Source of the DNA: a virus
Length of the DNA stretch: 20,623 bases
Virus record (IMG/VR): IMGVR_UViG_3300009529_002541
Coordinates: 1-20,623 of that record
Direction: 5' to 3' (one strand)
Shown: one piece after another, positions 5,823-12,194 of the stretch
How the letters are laid out: every line of letters begins with the position of its first letter
Numbering within the stretch: the first letter of the stretch is position 1
Position numbers and translations under genes: made by a program
Notes under the pieces: generated by a model
Seen by the model: only the letters and a program-made list of their open reading frames with translations
Databases searched by the model: none
Told to the model about the DNA's origin: nothing

Positions 5823-6103
5823 CCTGCCTCCTCAATCACTCGCATCGCCGCGGCCTTGCCTGCCTCAAAGCCCTTGTCGTAGCCCTCCGCATGTCCATCG
5901 GCCTTGCCGCGCGAATAGCCCTCCTCGTCCCCGGCCTCATCCCCTTCCGTCTTCGCCTTCTCCAGACACGCCTCACATGGCTCGATCTTGACCATCGCGT
6001 TCGTTCGGTAAGATCCCGCAGTCACGTCCGCCGTAAGGGTTGCCCCGCAGGTCTCGCATTTCACATCGAACTCTATCTCGGCTTCATGATTTAAAGTCGG
6101 CAC
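5819..6103 (-). CDS. Zinc-ribbon protein with a Gly/Lys/Glu repeat tail
   Basis: The 94-residue product has an N-terminal strand region (about residues 8-14), then two CxxC pairs, C16/C19 (CETC) and C43/C46 (CEAC), spaced as in a zinc ribbon. The second half is a low-complexity helix with repeated G-x-x-x-G steps (GYSRGKADGHAEGYDKGFEA). Small proteins with this layout are common in phage early regions and have no proven role. The GTG at 6103 is preferred. It overlaps the previous TAG (TAGTG), and GGAGG is 10 bases upstream. A longer frame upstream lies inside the previous gene. Confidence 0.72.
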   Translation of the reverse strand: MPTLNHEAEIEFDVKCETCGATLTADVTAGSYRTNAMVKIEPCEACLEKAKTEGDEAGDEEGYSRGKADGHAEGYDKGFEAGKAAAMRVIEEAG

Positions 6104-6390
6104 TAGAACGGCACCTCCACTTCCTTCTTCGCCACCTCCTCCTGCGCGCGGTGCTCGGGCACCCGTTCCGGCTCCCCCTGCCACGCTCCAATTACCACGC
6201 GCTCCACATTCATCAGAGGGAAGATATGTATTTCGCTGGTGCCCATAGGATCGCACCAGAGCCATACGCACTCTTCCTTGAAGCTGTAGGCACAAATCCC
6301 GCCCATCATATGCGCGCCGCCATCGAGCATCTGTATTGTGATCTCTTGCCCGGGCGGCGACCCGATTATATTTAAGTCGCCGGTTTGCAT
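6103..6390 (-). CDS. Hypothetical 95-residue beta-rich protein
   Basis: The protein is 95 residues and appears beta-rich. Notable phrases are LNIIGSPPGQEITIQML, GGICAYSFKEECVWLWCD, IHIFPLMNVERVVIG and an acidic tail ending EVEVPF. The acidic-aromatic last residues resemble, in a loose way, the C-terminal tip of ssDNA-binding proteins, but no OB-fold hallmark is otherwise obvious. The ATG at 6390 has GGAGG 10 bases upstream and overlaps the previous gene by 19 bases. The family is unknown. Confidence 0.7.
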   Translation of the reverse strand: MQTGDLNIIGSPPGQEITIQMLDGGAHMMGGICAYSFKEECVWLWCDPMGTSEIHIFPLMNVERVVIGAWQGEPERVPEHRAQEEVAKKEVEVPF

Positions 6391-6602
6391 CCGATACTCA
6401 CCTCCAAATCTTCACCCCCACGTACAGGTAGACTTGCCCCCTGGTGCAACGTAGCATAGATGCGCCACACCCCCTTTGGCTCATCCCGCACCGCCTTGGT
6501 GATCTCGCCGACAACCTTGTCCTCACATCTGATCGGTCGCCCTGCGAGGTCGCCGACAAGATCTATAAGGGGCACCTCAAAAACAAACCCGTTCCAAAAC
6601 AT
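6372..6602 (-). CDS. Hypothetical 76-residue protein
   Basis: This 76-residue, beta-rich product contains MFWNGFVFEVPLIDLVG, a PIRCEDKVVGEITKAV segment, WRIYATLH and a C-terminal GEDLEVSIGCKP. The pattern of a short barrel with V-x-G-E-I-T is common in phage proteins of unknown role, and I cannot assign it. The ATG at 6602 overlaps the upstream TGA by one base (TGATG). GGAGGG lies about 9 bases upstream. Confidence 0.7.
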   Translation of the reverse strand: MFWNGFVFEVPLIDLVGDLAGRPIRCEDKVVGEITKAVRDEPKGVWRIYATLHQGASLPVRGGEDLEVSIGCKPAT

Positions 6603-7402
6603 CAGCCTGTTCCCTCCGTTTCTCCTTTCTGTGATTGCAGCCGTTCAAAAAGCGTGTTGGCCAAGTCCCGCGCCACACACTCGCTAATATCAAATGCCCC
6701 CATCACTTGCTTGTCACCAAAGAACAATGCGATCGCTTCCTTGGCATCCACGATCGCAGCAGCCTTGGCTTTAAGCGCGGCCTCTAGTGCGCAGGCTGCT
6801 GCCTGGTTCTGTTTGGCTAACTCCTCGGTGCGCATCTCGAGATCCTTATATCGCCGCATGGCACGTCCGAGATCCTGCCGCAGGGTCTTGATCTCTTCGG
6901 CGGTATCGATCGTATCGGGTTCCTGATCGAGATCGGAAAAATCCTCCGGATCCCATTCGGCATCGTCTAAAGGCCCAAGGCCCATGGTCGCCCGCTGGTT
7001 ATTGATGGTTGCCTTCTCGCTCTGCGATACGACATAATGAACGGCCTCCCGTTCGGTTTGTAGCCGCTTCAGATGCGCCGCTACCGATGTCGCATCGGAC
7101 AGACAAGAGCCGCAAATCCATATGTACCCAGGATATTGCTGGCCCCCTGCTTGGCGGAATACTCGCATCGGATGTACGATCGTATCCTTTGTCCGGCAGC
7201 AGGTACAGGTATCCGTGATTTCGCCGCCGAGCCGCGCGACCTGAATCCGCAGGCTCTCGAGCTGCTGTGCCAGCCGATCGACAACCTGGCCGGTGGCATC
7301 GCTGGGGAATCGCTCGAGCACATTCCCCTTGAACCACGCAGACGCCTGGAGCGCCTCTTCAACCTTGGCCATGAATTGTAAGTCAGGTTTTGGCTTGCCC
7401 AT
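6602..7402 (-). CDS. Coiled-coil protein with a zinc knuckle
   Basis: At 266 residues this is the largest protein in the left half. Residues 10-60 are helical. A zinc-binding set follows, C66/C69 in TDTCTCCR and C97/C100 in WICGSC, 27 residues apart. A helical linker, an acidic stretch (about 150-165, DDAEWDPEDFSDLDQEP) and a long coiled coil (about 175-225, EEIKTLRQDLGRAMRRY onward, very Ala-rich) make up the rest. The ATG at 7402 is supported by GGAG 7 bases upstream. An ATG five codons earlier overlaps that site. A scaffold-like or nucleic-acid-associated role is plausible but unproven. Confidence 0.75.
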   Translation of the reverse strand: MGKPKPDLQFMAKVEEALQASAWFKGNVLERFPSDATGQVVDRLAQQLESLRIQVARLGGEITDTCTCCRTKDTIVHPMRVFRQAGGQQYPGYIWICGSCLSDATSVAAHLKRLQTEREAVHYVVSQSEKATINNQRATMGLGPLDDAEWDPEDFSDLDQEPDTIDTAEEIKTLRQDLGRAMRRYKDLEMRTEELAKQNQAAACALEAALKAKAAAIVDAKEAIALFFGDKQVMGAFDISECVARDLANTLFERLQSQKGETEGTG

Positions 7403-7766
7403 CCCTTTTCTCCTCATATATTTCTCGCGCCACTCGCCGGATTTGATTGCCGAATAGATAGAACTTATCGATATGAAACTCGACCAGCACGCGGTCGCGG
7501 AAGTCCATATAAATGCTCTCGACTATGCTGCGATATTGTTCGCCAAGCGTCTCTAAAAGAATCGCATAAGCTAGATCCGCAGCCCCTGCGTTCGGCTCCC
7601 CCCAATCAAAGCCCTGCGCACCATGCCTGGTAACGAATGGGATCACCTTATACTTCGTTCGTTCACCAACCTGCTCGGCCAGCGTGAGCCGGGTTGTAAT
7701 CTGCTCTCCATTCTGTCCTCGCCGCGTTCGGCATCCAGTAAAAGCGAGAGCGCGCCTGGTAGCCAT
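7383..7766 (-). CDS. DUF6166-like protein
   Basis: The 127-residue product matches what I know of DUF6166 proteins. A strand phrase ALAFTGCRTRRGQ is followed by HGAQGFDWGEPNAGAADLAY, corresponding to the family's GFxWGYxGxGPxxLA motif, and then by an YMDFRDRVLVEF segment like the family's terminal F-x-x-x-V strand. That family is widespread in phages and mobile elements and has no known activity. Here the central GYGGSGP part is replaced by GEPNAGA. The ATG at 7766 overlaps the previous TGA by one base (TGATG), and only a weak GGAA lies upstream. The C-terminus (about 100-127) is an added basic helix. Confidence 0.72.
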   Translation of the reverse strand: MATRRALAFTGCRTRRGQNGEQITTRLTLAEQVGERTKYKVIPFVTRHGAQGFDWGEPNAGAADLAYAILLETLGEQYRSIVESIYMDFRDRVLVEFHIDKFYLFGNQIRRVAREIYEEKRDGQAKT

Positions 7767-7942
7767 CAGCGCTTCCGATTCCATTTGTCCATCCGGCAAA
7801 GCCCATTGAGATAACAATGGATCCCCGCCTGAAATAGACGACTGACGCGCGCCAGTGCAATGCCGGTATATGAGAGCACTATACCGAGCAGCGCCCCGAG
7901 GCTCAGCAGGCACCACACGATTATGAATTGCATCTTATGCAT
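7766..7942 (-). CDS. Small single-span membrane protein
   Basis: The 58-residue form starting at ATG 7942 has one strong hydrophobic segment, MQFIIVWCLLSLGALLGIVL (residues 4-23), then a basic tail. An inner-membrane anchor with a cytoplasmic C-terminus is likely. The ATG is preceded by a run of six G with 4-base spacing. There is also an AGGAGGTG about 65 bases upstream, just after the dockerin gene. It could drive an in-frame CTG start (about 7999-8002) that adds a basic leader of roughly 20 residues. The function is unknown. A phage lysis or superinfection-exclusion role would fit the size. Confidence 0.7.
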   Translation of the reverse strand: MHKMQFIIVWCLLSLGALLGIVLSYTGIALARVSRLFQAGIHCYLNGLCRMDKWNRKR

Positions 7943-8017
7943 TCGGCCCCCCTCAAAACCGTGGGCGGCGCCACCACGCCCCCTTCCCGTGAAACGCAGC
8001 AGCGCCACCTCCTGGGT

Positions 8018-8671
8018 TCATCGCCCGATCCCAGCCCCCGTACATCCATGGAAATAATGGCTGGCGAAGATCCCAAAGTCGGACAAGTCTACCTCCATGT
8101 CCGAATTGAAATCACAAAGCGGGTTGTAGACATAAGGCGGCTCCGGCCCGCCCAAATAGTACTGCGCGAAGTATCCGAAATCCGCCAGGTCAACGGCCTG
8201 GTCACGGGGCAGCGTGTTCGGGGTAATAACTAAGTCCACGCTTTTAATCGCATTCCCCCCGCCATCGATATAGAATTGCCATGGGCTGCCGACCCAGCAG
8301 CGCCATGCCATGTTCCCCACCTCAGATCCCCCGATATGTGTCGGCGCGAATTCCCACACCCCATCGGCATCGGTGTAACCGATGTTCGCGCCGGTTTCAA
8401 ACTCACACATCGTATAGACCTGTTCAGACGGGTTGTACGGATACATCTTCATCGGGGACACCTCAACCTGTACGCCTTCACACGGGCTGCCCGCCTCGTC
8501 GCGGACATACACGGTGATGCCGCATTGCTCGTCGCCAGTATCGCCGCACAGACAATACAGGGTGTTGTAGCCGATCACGCATTCGAGATAGCAGTTCGGC
8601 TGATGCGGATCCCCAGCAAAGCACGTACTGGCGATCAGTATCCCCAACATCAAAAGTAACCATCGTCTCAT
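8018..8671 (-). CDS. Exported protein with a regulatory-like beta domain and a C-terminal dockerin
   Basis: The 217-residue product has a signal peptide (MRRWLLLMLGILIASTCFA), then a Cys-rich stretch. A beta-sandwich-like part follows, with ITVYVRDEAGSPCEGVQVEV and later TDADGVWEF, resembling carboxypeptidase-regulatory-like or Ig-like domains. The C-terminus has a dockerin-type calcium loop, CDFNSDMEVDLSDFGIFASH (D, N, D, D, D at the expected places), preceded by a partial copy, AVDLADFGYFAQYY, which lacks the DxNxD loop. Dockerins normally bind cohesin modules on extracellular scaffolds. A dockerin on a phage early protein is unusual and may be host-derived. The ATG at 8671 has GGAGG with 8-base spacing. 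A GTG three codons earlier is buried in that site. Confidence 0.85.
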   Translation of the reverse strand: MRRWLLLMLGILIASTCFAGDPHQPNCYLECVIGYNTLYCLCGDTGDEQCGITVYVRDEAGSPCEGVQVEVSPMKMYPYNPSEQVYTMCEFETGANIGYTDADGVWEFAPTHIGGSEVGNMAWRCWVGSPWQFYIDGGGNAIKSVDLVITPNTLPRDQAVDLADFGYFAQYYLGGPEPPYVYNPLCDFNSDMEVDLSDFGIFASHYFHGCTGAGIGR

Positions 8672-8930
8672 TGTTCTCACCTCCTCCCTTTGTGATATAG
8701 AAAAGGCTGGCCCCCCCGGAACTTGAGATTCAGGAGAGACCTGCGCGGGCGCGCATGGCGAGCTTCTCGCGGGGTCTCAGGGAGCCAGCACAAAGTTGTC
8801 TATTAACACGAGGGACATGGTTCGCTGCCCCGCGTGCCCTCCTTGGCAGCCGTCCTTGGCAATCCCGGCTGGCTGATATCGCGCGCGATAATAACCAGGA
8901 GACAGCGAGAACCATGTCCACGCCCGAATC
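8672..8930. other. 259-base intergenic stretch with palindromes
   Basis: No confident gene is seen. One minus-strand frame (8921-8730, 63 codons, GTG start with a weak AGGA) begins with a hydrophobic stretch, MVLAVSWLLSRAISA, but lacks a good ribosome binding site and turns Arg-rich. A perfect 14-base palindrome TATCGCGCGCGATA sits at about 8876-8889. A larger foldback pairs GAGACC with GGTCTC (about 8734-8780) around an inner GCGAG/CTCGC hairpin. This stretch precedes the dockerin gene and is the likeliest place for a promoter or leader of that gene. No -35/-10 pair is convincing. Confidence 0.45.
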
Positions 8931-10118
8931 CTAACGCCGCCCCGCGATCGTGTCCAACCTTTTTGCATTCTTGGCTCCAAGACTCACGGTCAATTCCTCA
9001 ATCTCCTGCGCAGACATGTGCGCGGTGCTTATGACCTTACCGCATGCGTCGGCCTCAATCCGGAGCCGGTCTCGGTGCTGCCAAAAGTAAGACCCGATAT
9101 CGAGTCGCGCATGCCGGAATAGAGGGATGATACCAAATCGCTCACAAGTCTCTTCATCGTTCTCAACCGACGCCGTCGTCTGTTGCGGCAACCCATATCG
9201 CAACTCAGCGACCATCGTCAACCCGTCAGCGCGCAGCCGAGATGTATAGCGCCAGAACGAATGGGTCTGTTCATAGCGATATGCTTTCCCGGCCTGTGAT
9301 AGCACCGCCCCGTCCAGGCTGGCAAGATCCATCCGCACGATACGCAATCCACAAGTCTGCGCTTGCGTTAGTCGACTCACAATGCCGCGCCGCCTCCGGC
9401 CATCCAACGTAACGCCCCAGGGTTTCCCGGCCACATTTTCAATTATAGCGTCGAAGTCTGGATGGCCGACAAAGGCGGCGTCGACAAAATGATAATACTC
9501 AACCTCTGAGCTGGCCGCGGCCCTCTGTATCTCAGCCCATATATGTGCCACGCGCCTGAATTCCAGATGCGCAAAGTCCCCTTTCCGCTCCCGCCAGTTT
9601 GTCCGATCGATCGTCCCCCAGGATCCGCGCACCGCTCCATAGCGATAGGCAAATGCCTCCTCGGGTAATACGACCGGCGCGGGATACGGGTTCGGCCCCA
9701 CAAGGCCACGTGGCCGCTCCCCCCGGGCGATCGCCTCGAGGTAGGCATATCCGTGGCCATGAATAAGAAGATCCCAACCGTCGCCACCTGTGGCCCTGTC
9801 AAGGCCAATCGCCTGGCCCAGGCCCACGGTCAGCGTGTTGGCGCTCTCGGCTTTGCACATCTTTGCGAATGCTGACGCGGCGCGGAAAGTCGCAGGCTCG
9901 AGCGCAACCAGGATCAAATCCCAGGGCTTGGGATCGAATTCAAAGATCGCATCCGCATCAACCCGTTGGTCGAACACCTGCGCCTGGCCCAGCAGCCGAC
10001 ACTGCCGAAGCCAGGCGAGGTGGTAGAGCAGGCGCGACGGCGGCAGAAGCCGGAAGCGATCGCTTTCCGGCTTCCCCAACCGCACGATGGCCATGGAAAG
10101 TGGTGCCCGGGTTGTCAT
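8931..10118 (-). CDS. Cobalamin-binding radical-SAM-like protein lacking the Fe-S cysteine motif
   Basis: The 395-residue product follows the layout of B12-binding-domain radical SAM enzymes. Residues about 25-150 resemble a Rossmann-like cobalamin domain, with LPPSRLLYHLAWLRQCRLLG, VFD, PWDLILVALEPATF and the WDLLIHGHGYAYL phrase in place of the usual D-x-V-x-x-GEGE. Residues about 160-345 resemble a radical SAM barrel, with YHFVDAAF, LRIVRMDLASLDGAVLSQAGK and RYGLPQQTTASV in the expected order. The cluster motif RGCPxxCxxC is replaced by RGSWGTIDRT (164-173), so all three cysteines are Ser, Ile and Thr. It should not bind the [4Fe-4S]/SAM site. The ATG at 10118 overlaps the previous stop (ATGA), with six G 7 bases upstream. 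The family call is from pattern order, not a search. Confidence 0.72.
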   Translation of the reverse strand: MTTRAPLSMAIVRLGKPESDRFRLLPPSRLLYHLAWLRQCRLLGQAQVFDQRVDADAIFEFDPKPWDLILVALEPATFRAASAFAKMCKAESANTLTVGLGQAIGLDRATGGDGWDLLIHGHGYAYLEAIARGERPRGLVGPNPYPAPVVLPEEAFAYRYGAVRGSWGTIDRTNWRERKGDFAHLEFRRVAHIWAEIQRAAASSEVEYYHFVDAAFVGHPDFDAIIENVAGKPWGVTLDGRRRRGIVSRLTQAQTCGLRIVRMDLASLDGAVLSQAGKAYRYEQTHSFWRYTSRLRADGLTMVAELRYGLPQQTTASVENDEETCERFGIIPLFRHARLDIGSYFWQHRDRLRIEADACGKVISTAHMSAQEIEELTVSLGAKNAKRLDTIAGRR

Positions 10119-10546
10119 AAGCCTGCCCCCCGAGGTAACCCAGCATCGTCGCCACAGGGTTTTGCGTTGGCAAAAAGAGTAAGCGCCTTCCCCAGGTGCC
10201 CGAGGGTCTCGTCTGCCAACCCGACACTCTCTGCGTGAGTCGGCGCCGAGTCCTGCAATAGATGCAATAGATCAATCCCCGCCTTGAGTTCAGCAATCGC
10301 CTCGTCCGTTACGAGAGGCGAGTAACATATTACATCCCAAAAGGGCGGCACCGTTCCCTCCGGGACTGGTGCGAAATCGGGGGATTGCATTATCAATACG
10401 AAGCGTGCTCGGAGAGAATCATAAGCCGCGCCGATCATCATAAGATCTGCCGGCGGATCCTCGATGGCAACCCTCAATATCGCCTCCTCCAGAAATTCCG
10501 GGGTGACATGTAATATGCGGATCCGGCGCTCTCCCGCTGTTGTCAT
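10115..10546 (-). CDS. Hypothetical phage protein, 143 residues
   Basis: The N-terminal half (residues about 8-60) reads RRIRILHVTPEFLEEAIL, then PADLMMIGAAYDSLRARFVL and IMQSPDFAPVPEG. This resembles a short module seen in many phage early proteins, where a strand-helix-strand ends in a SPxFxxVPEG phrase. No function is known to me. The C-terminal half is helical (TDEAIAELKAGIDLLHLL). The ATG at 10546 has GGAGGAGG with a 6-base spacing. The next gene overlaps by four bases (ATGA), so the 143-residue protein and the radical-SAM-like protein are probably translated together. Confidence 0.75.
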   Translation of the reverse strand: MTTAGERRIRILHVTPEFLEEAILRVAIEDPPADLMMIGAAYDSLRARFVLIMQSPDFAPVPEGTVPPFWDVICYSPLVTDEAIAELKAGIDLLHLLQDSAPTHAESVGLADETLGHLGKALTLFANAKPCGDDAGLPRGAGL

Positions 10547-10568
10547 CCGTGTCCTCCTCCCATTCCAT
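10419..10568 (-). CDS. Possible overlapping 49-residue ORF
   Basis: An ATG at 10568 follows AGGAGG with 7-base spacing and opens a 49-codon frame (MEWEEDTDDNSGRAPD...) that overlaps the 143-residue gene in another frame for 128 bases. The initiation signal is as good as any in the window. The protein looks like a shadow, however, rich in Gly, Asp, Ser and Arg and with no fold signal. It may be a short translated ORF that feeds ribosomes to the start at 10546, or it may not be a gene. Confidence 0.25.
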   Translation of the reverse strand: MEWEEDTDDNSGRAPDPHITCHPGISGGGDIEGCHRGSAGRSYDDRRGL

Positions 10569-10582
10569 CGTGATGCCTCCTG

Positions 10583-10642
10583 CTATGCAGGCCAATCGGG
10601 ATCGCCGAAAGCCCACAGAAATAACCAGACGAATAAATCCAC
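10583..10642 (-). CDS. Possible 19-residue hydrophobic peptide
   Basis: A GTG at 10642 follows GGGAGG by about 8 bases and opens a 20-codon frame ending in TAG: (M)DLFVWLFLWAFGDPDWPA. The strongly hydrophobic start and charged end would fit a tiny membrane peptide or a leader ORF. Its stop is directly followed by the CAGGAGG of the next ORF. It sits in the 209-base space between the rusA-like gene and the 143-residue gene, which has no larger gene. Confidence 0.35.
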   Translation of the reverse strand: MDLFVWLFLWAFGDPDWPA

Positions 10643-10755
10643 GGGTTCCACCTCCCTTCAAAGAGAGCGCGCGGCGCTGTGCTGGGTTTCCAACAACCCC
10701 TCTCGGGGTGAGCAAATCTCCTTTAACATATTCAGTTGTAACAGCGCCACGCGCC

Positions 10756-11217
10756 TCAAAGGATTTCCTGCCCGGCTTCTATTGCGGCCTTTAATCTCTC
10801 CCAACGGATTGTTGGATCCGGCGGGTTGTCCAAAATGATGATTTCCACGCGCGGATTTTCAGCGTCCTTCGCCTTGGCAACGCTCCCGATAACCAGCTGG
10901 TTGTCATTCTCATAGGCGAACTTCTCGAGCGCATCGCATACGCTCTTCGGTGAATTAAAAATATCATTCGCGGTCGGCTCGGTGGGATAGAAAAACATCA
11001 GGTGCGCAACCAATTGTTCCGGTCGCCGGATGGGAAGCCGTTGGCGATTTTTATGCCGAAGGATCTGCCGTAGCGCCCAAACCGCCACGTGCTTCTCATA
11101 GTCTTGATAAGCCTGCGGAATCATAATCGCAAGCGCTCCCCGCCGATAACTCGGGGAGCGCCTGTTGTCCTTGCTGATGGGCTTGCCTGGTATGACCAGG
11201 GTTATTACGTGCCCCAT
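10756..11217 (-). CDS. rusA: RusA-like Holliday junction resolvase
   Basis: The 153-residue product fits the RusA family, dimeric metal-dependent endonucleases that cut Holliday junctions during phage recombination. The start ITLVIPGKPISKD and the core NDIFNSPKSVCDALEKF then ENDNQLV align with E. coli RusA. D85 matches D70, K91 matches K76 and D105 matches D91, but F87 replaces D72, one of the acidic active-site residues. It may be weakened or use another ligand. The ATG at 11217 overlaps the previous TAA by one base (TAATG), with no ribosome binding site. A perfect 10-bp inverted repeat (11133-11161) lies inside codons 19-28. It fits with the nuclease, ssDNA-binding and ATPase genes upstream. 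Confidence 0.85.
   Translation of the reverse strand: MGHVITLVIPGKPISKDNRRSPSYRRGALAIMIPQAYQDYEKHVAVWALRQILRHKNRQRLPIRRPEQLVAHLMFFYPTEPTANDIFNSPKSVCDALEKFAYENDNQLVIGSVAKAKDAENPRVEIIILDNPPDPTIRWERLKAAIEAGQEIL
11133..11161. repeat. 10-bp perfect inverted repeat inside the rusA-like gene
   Basis: GCGCTCCCCG (11133-11142) and its exact reverse complement (11152-11161) are separated by 9 bases. The foldback sits in codons about 19-28 of the rusA-like gene, in a variable part of the protein between the first strand and the catalytic region. It would form a strong mRNA hairpin near the start of the gene. It could be a regulatory hairpin or an inserted palindromic element kept in frame. Confidence 0.7.
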
Positions 11218-11813
11218 TACGGCGATCGCTTGACGCGATCCTCTGTACTCTCAGTCGACATCGGAATCTGGAATGCGAAGTATGCCTGATCCGGCTTACC
11301 CCGGAATCCACGACCCCATCCCAATACGAGTGAACCCGGCAGGCCCGCTGCCTTGAAGTCAATTTGCGCTTCGATCCCCATTGACAGCCAAGCCTCATCG
11401 TCGGTGACCTTCAGCCCCGCATCTATCTCTTCGGCCGTAAGCGTGGCTGCATCCCGAAACGCATCGGTCGGGAAGGTCACATCAAAAAACATCGCCATGC
11501 CGACCATCACGTTCTGCACCTCTTCGGGTGCATATGTCCCGCCAATGCCCACGATTGCATTTGTAAGGTCGTTGGCAATACCGCTGCCGCCCACTACCTG
11601 TAGGTTCCACTCACCATTGGCCGTAAGTGGTACCAAGTAGTGCCCGGCGATTTCGATGATGGTCGAGGTTTGAATCTCCACCTCGGGGTTCTCCGCGATG
11701 GTGAATCGATAGCCTATGCCGGGCTTGATTGCACCACCGCCCTGATCTTCGGCAAACGTACTAGCCGCCATCGCGAGTAGCACGATCACCACTACCGCTA
11801 AGATTTTTCGCAT
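11217..11813 (-). CDS. Exported protein, possibly an outer-membrane beta-barrel type
   Basis: The 198-residue product has a signal peptide (MRKILAVVVIVLLAMAASTFA, cleavage likely after TFA). The rest shows alternating, glycine-rich strand-like segments such as GIGYRFTIAE, HYLVPLTANGEWNLQVVG, VMVGMAMFFDVTF, LSMGIEAQIDF and GSLVLGWGRGF. It ends in QAYFAFQIPMS, as in small beta-barrels or cell-surface beta proteins. The family is unknown. The ATG at 11813 has AGGAGG with 6-base spacing. The gene overlaps the 3' end of the previous gene by 53 bases, longer than usual here. It is one of three exported-protein genes lying between the nuclease and rusA-like genes. Confidence 0.8.
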   Translation of the reverse strand: MRKILAVVVIVLLAMAASTFAEDQGGGAIKPGIGYRFTIAENPEVEIQTSTIIEIAGHYLVPLTANGEWNLQVVGGSGIANDLTNAIVGIGGTYAPEEVQNVMVGMAMFFDVTFPTDAFRDAATLTAEEIDAGLKVTDDEAWLSMGIEAQIDFKAAGLPGSLVLGWGRGFRGKPDQAYFAFQIPMSTESTEDRVKRSP

Positions 11814-12027
11814 CCGGCACCTCCTTCGTTTCGCCCAAGGCTGCCAATGCCTTGAGCAGAGCCTGCGAATTCTTCCGAAACCAATCCTGCCGCTTGAGCT
11901 CACCAAGCACTACCTTCATGGCCTTGGCCAGCGAGACGTGTCGGCCCTGCTGCATGGTCAACCAGACGGCGGTTTCATATATCACCCGCCAATCCTCATC
12001 GCGCAGAGCAACCGTTCGCCGTTCCAA
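11761..12027 (-). CDS. Small possible ribbon-helix-helix-like protein (TTG start)
   Basis: The 88-residue product begins MERRTVALRDEDWRVIYETA and then has a helical stretch to about residue 45 (HVSLAKAMKVVLGELK). This one-strand, two-helix order resembles ribbon-helix-helix or CopG-like DNA-binding domains, but the match is loose. The C-terminal third is low complexity. The start codon is TTG at 12027, supported by GGGAGGTG with 6-base spacing. An ATG at M25 would lose the strand. It could be a regulator of the neighbouring exported-protein genes. This is inference from position only. Confidence 0.65.
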   Translation of the reverse strand: MERRTVALRDEDWRVIYETAVWLTMQQGRHVSLAKAMKVVLGELKRQDWFRKNSQALLKALAALGETKEVPDAKNLSGSGDRATRDGG

Positions 12028-12041
12028 AAGTCACCTCCCTG

Positions 12042-12194
12042 TTACCACAAGTTCCAGCTGCCCCCCTGTTCCATAAGCCATTCGATTACATACCACCACC
12101 ACTCCGTCCTCTCCTCAGAAGCCGAAACGATGGCGGGGAACAGTGGGGTAGCGAGCACCGCCAAGGTTAGAATCATGAGATGGAGCCGCTTCAT
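12042..12194 (-). CDS. Small exported protein, 50 residues
   Basis: The gene encodes 50 residues: a signal peptide (MKRLHLMILTLAVLATPLFP and AIVSA) followed by a short mature part, SEERTEWWWYVIEWLMEQGG and SWNLW, which is extremely Trp-rich (six Trp in the mature part). It starts at ATG 12194, with GAGGAGGG 8 bases upstream. Its TAA is 14 bases from the start of the next gene, whose ribosome binding site GGGAGG lies between. The mature peptide would be membrane-active or bind aromatic partners. It is too small to assign a family. Confidence 0.72.
   Translation of the reverse strand: MKRLHLMILTLAVLATPLFPAIVSASEERTEWWWYVIEWLMEQGGSWNLW

Noticed and set aside
8730-8921. 63-codon minus-strand frame with a hydrophobic start
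   Set aside because: It has only a weak AGGA before a GTG, an Arg-rich body without a fold signal, and overlaps a palindrome and foldback. It is described with the intergenic stretch instead.
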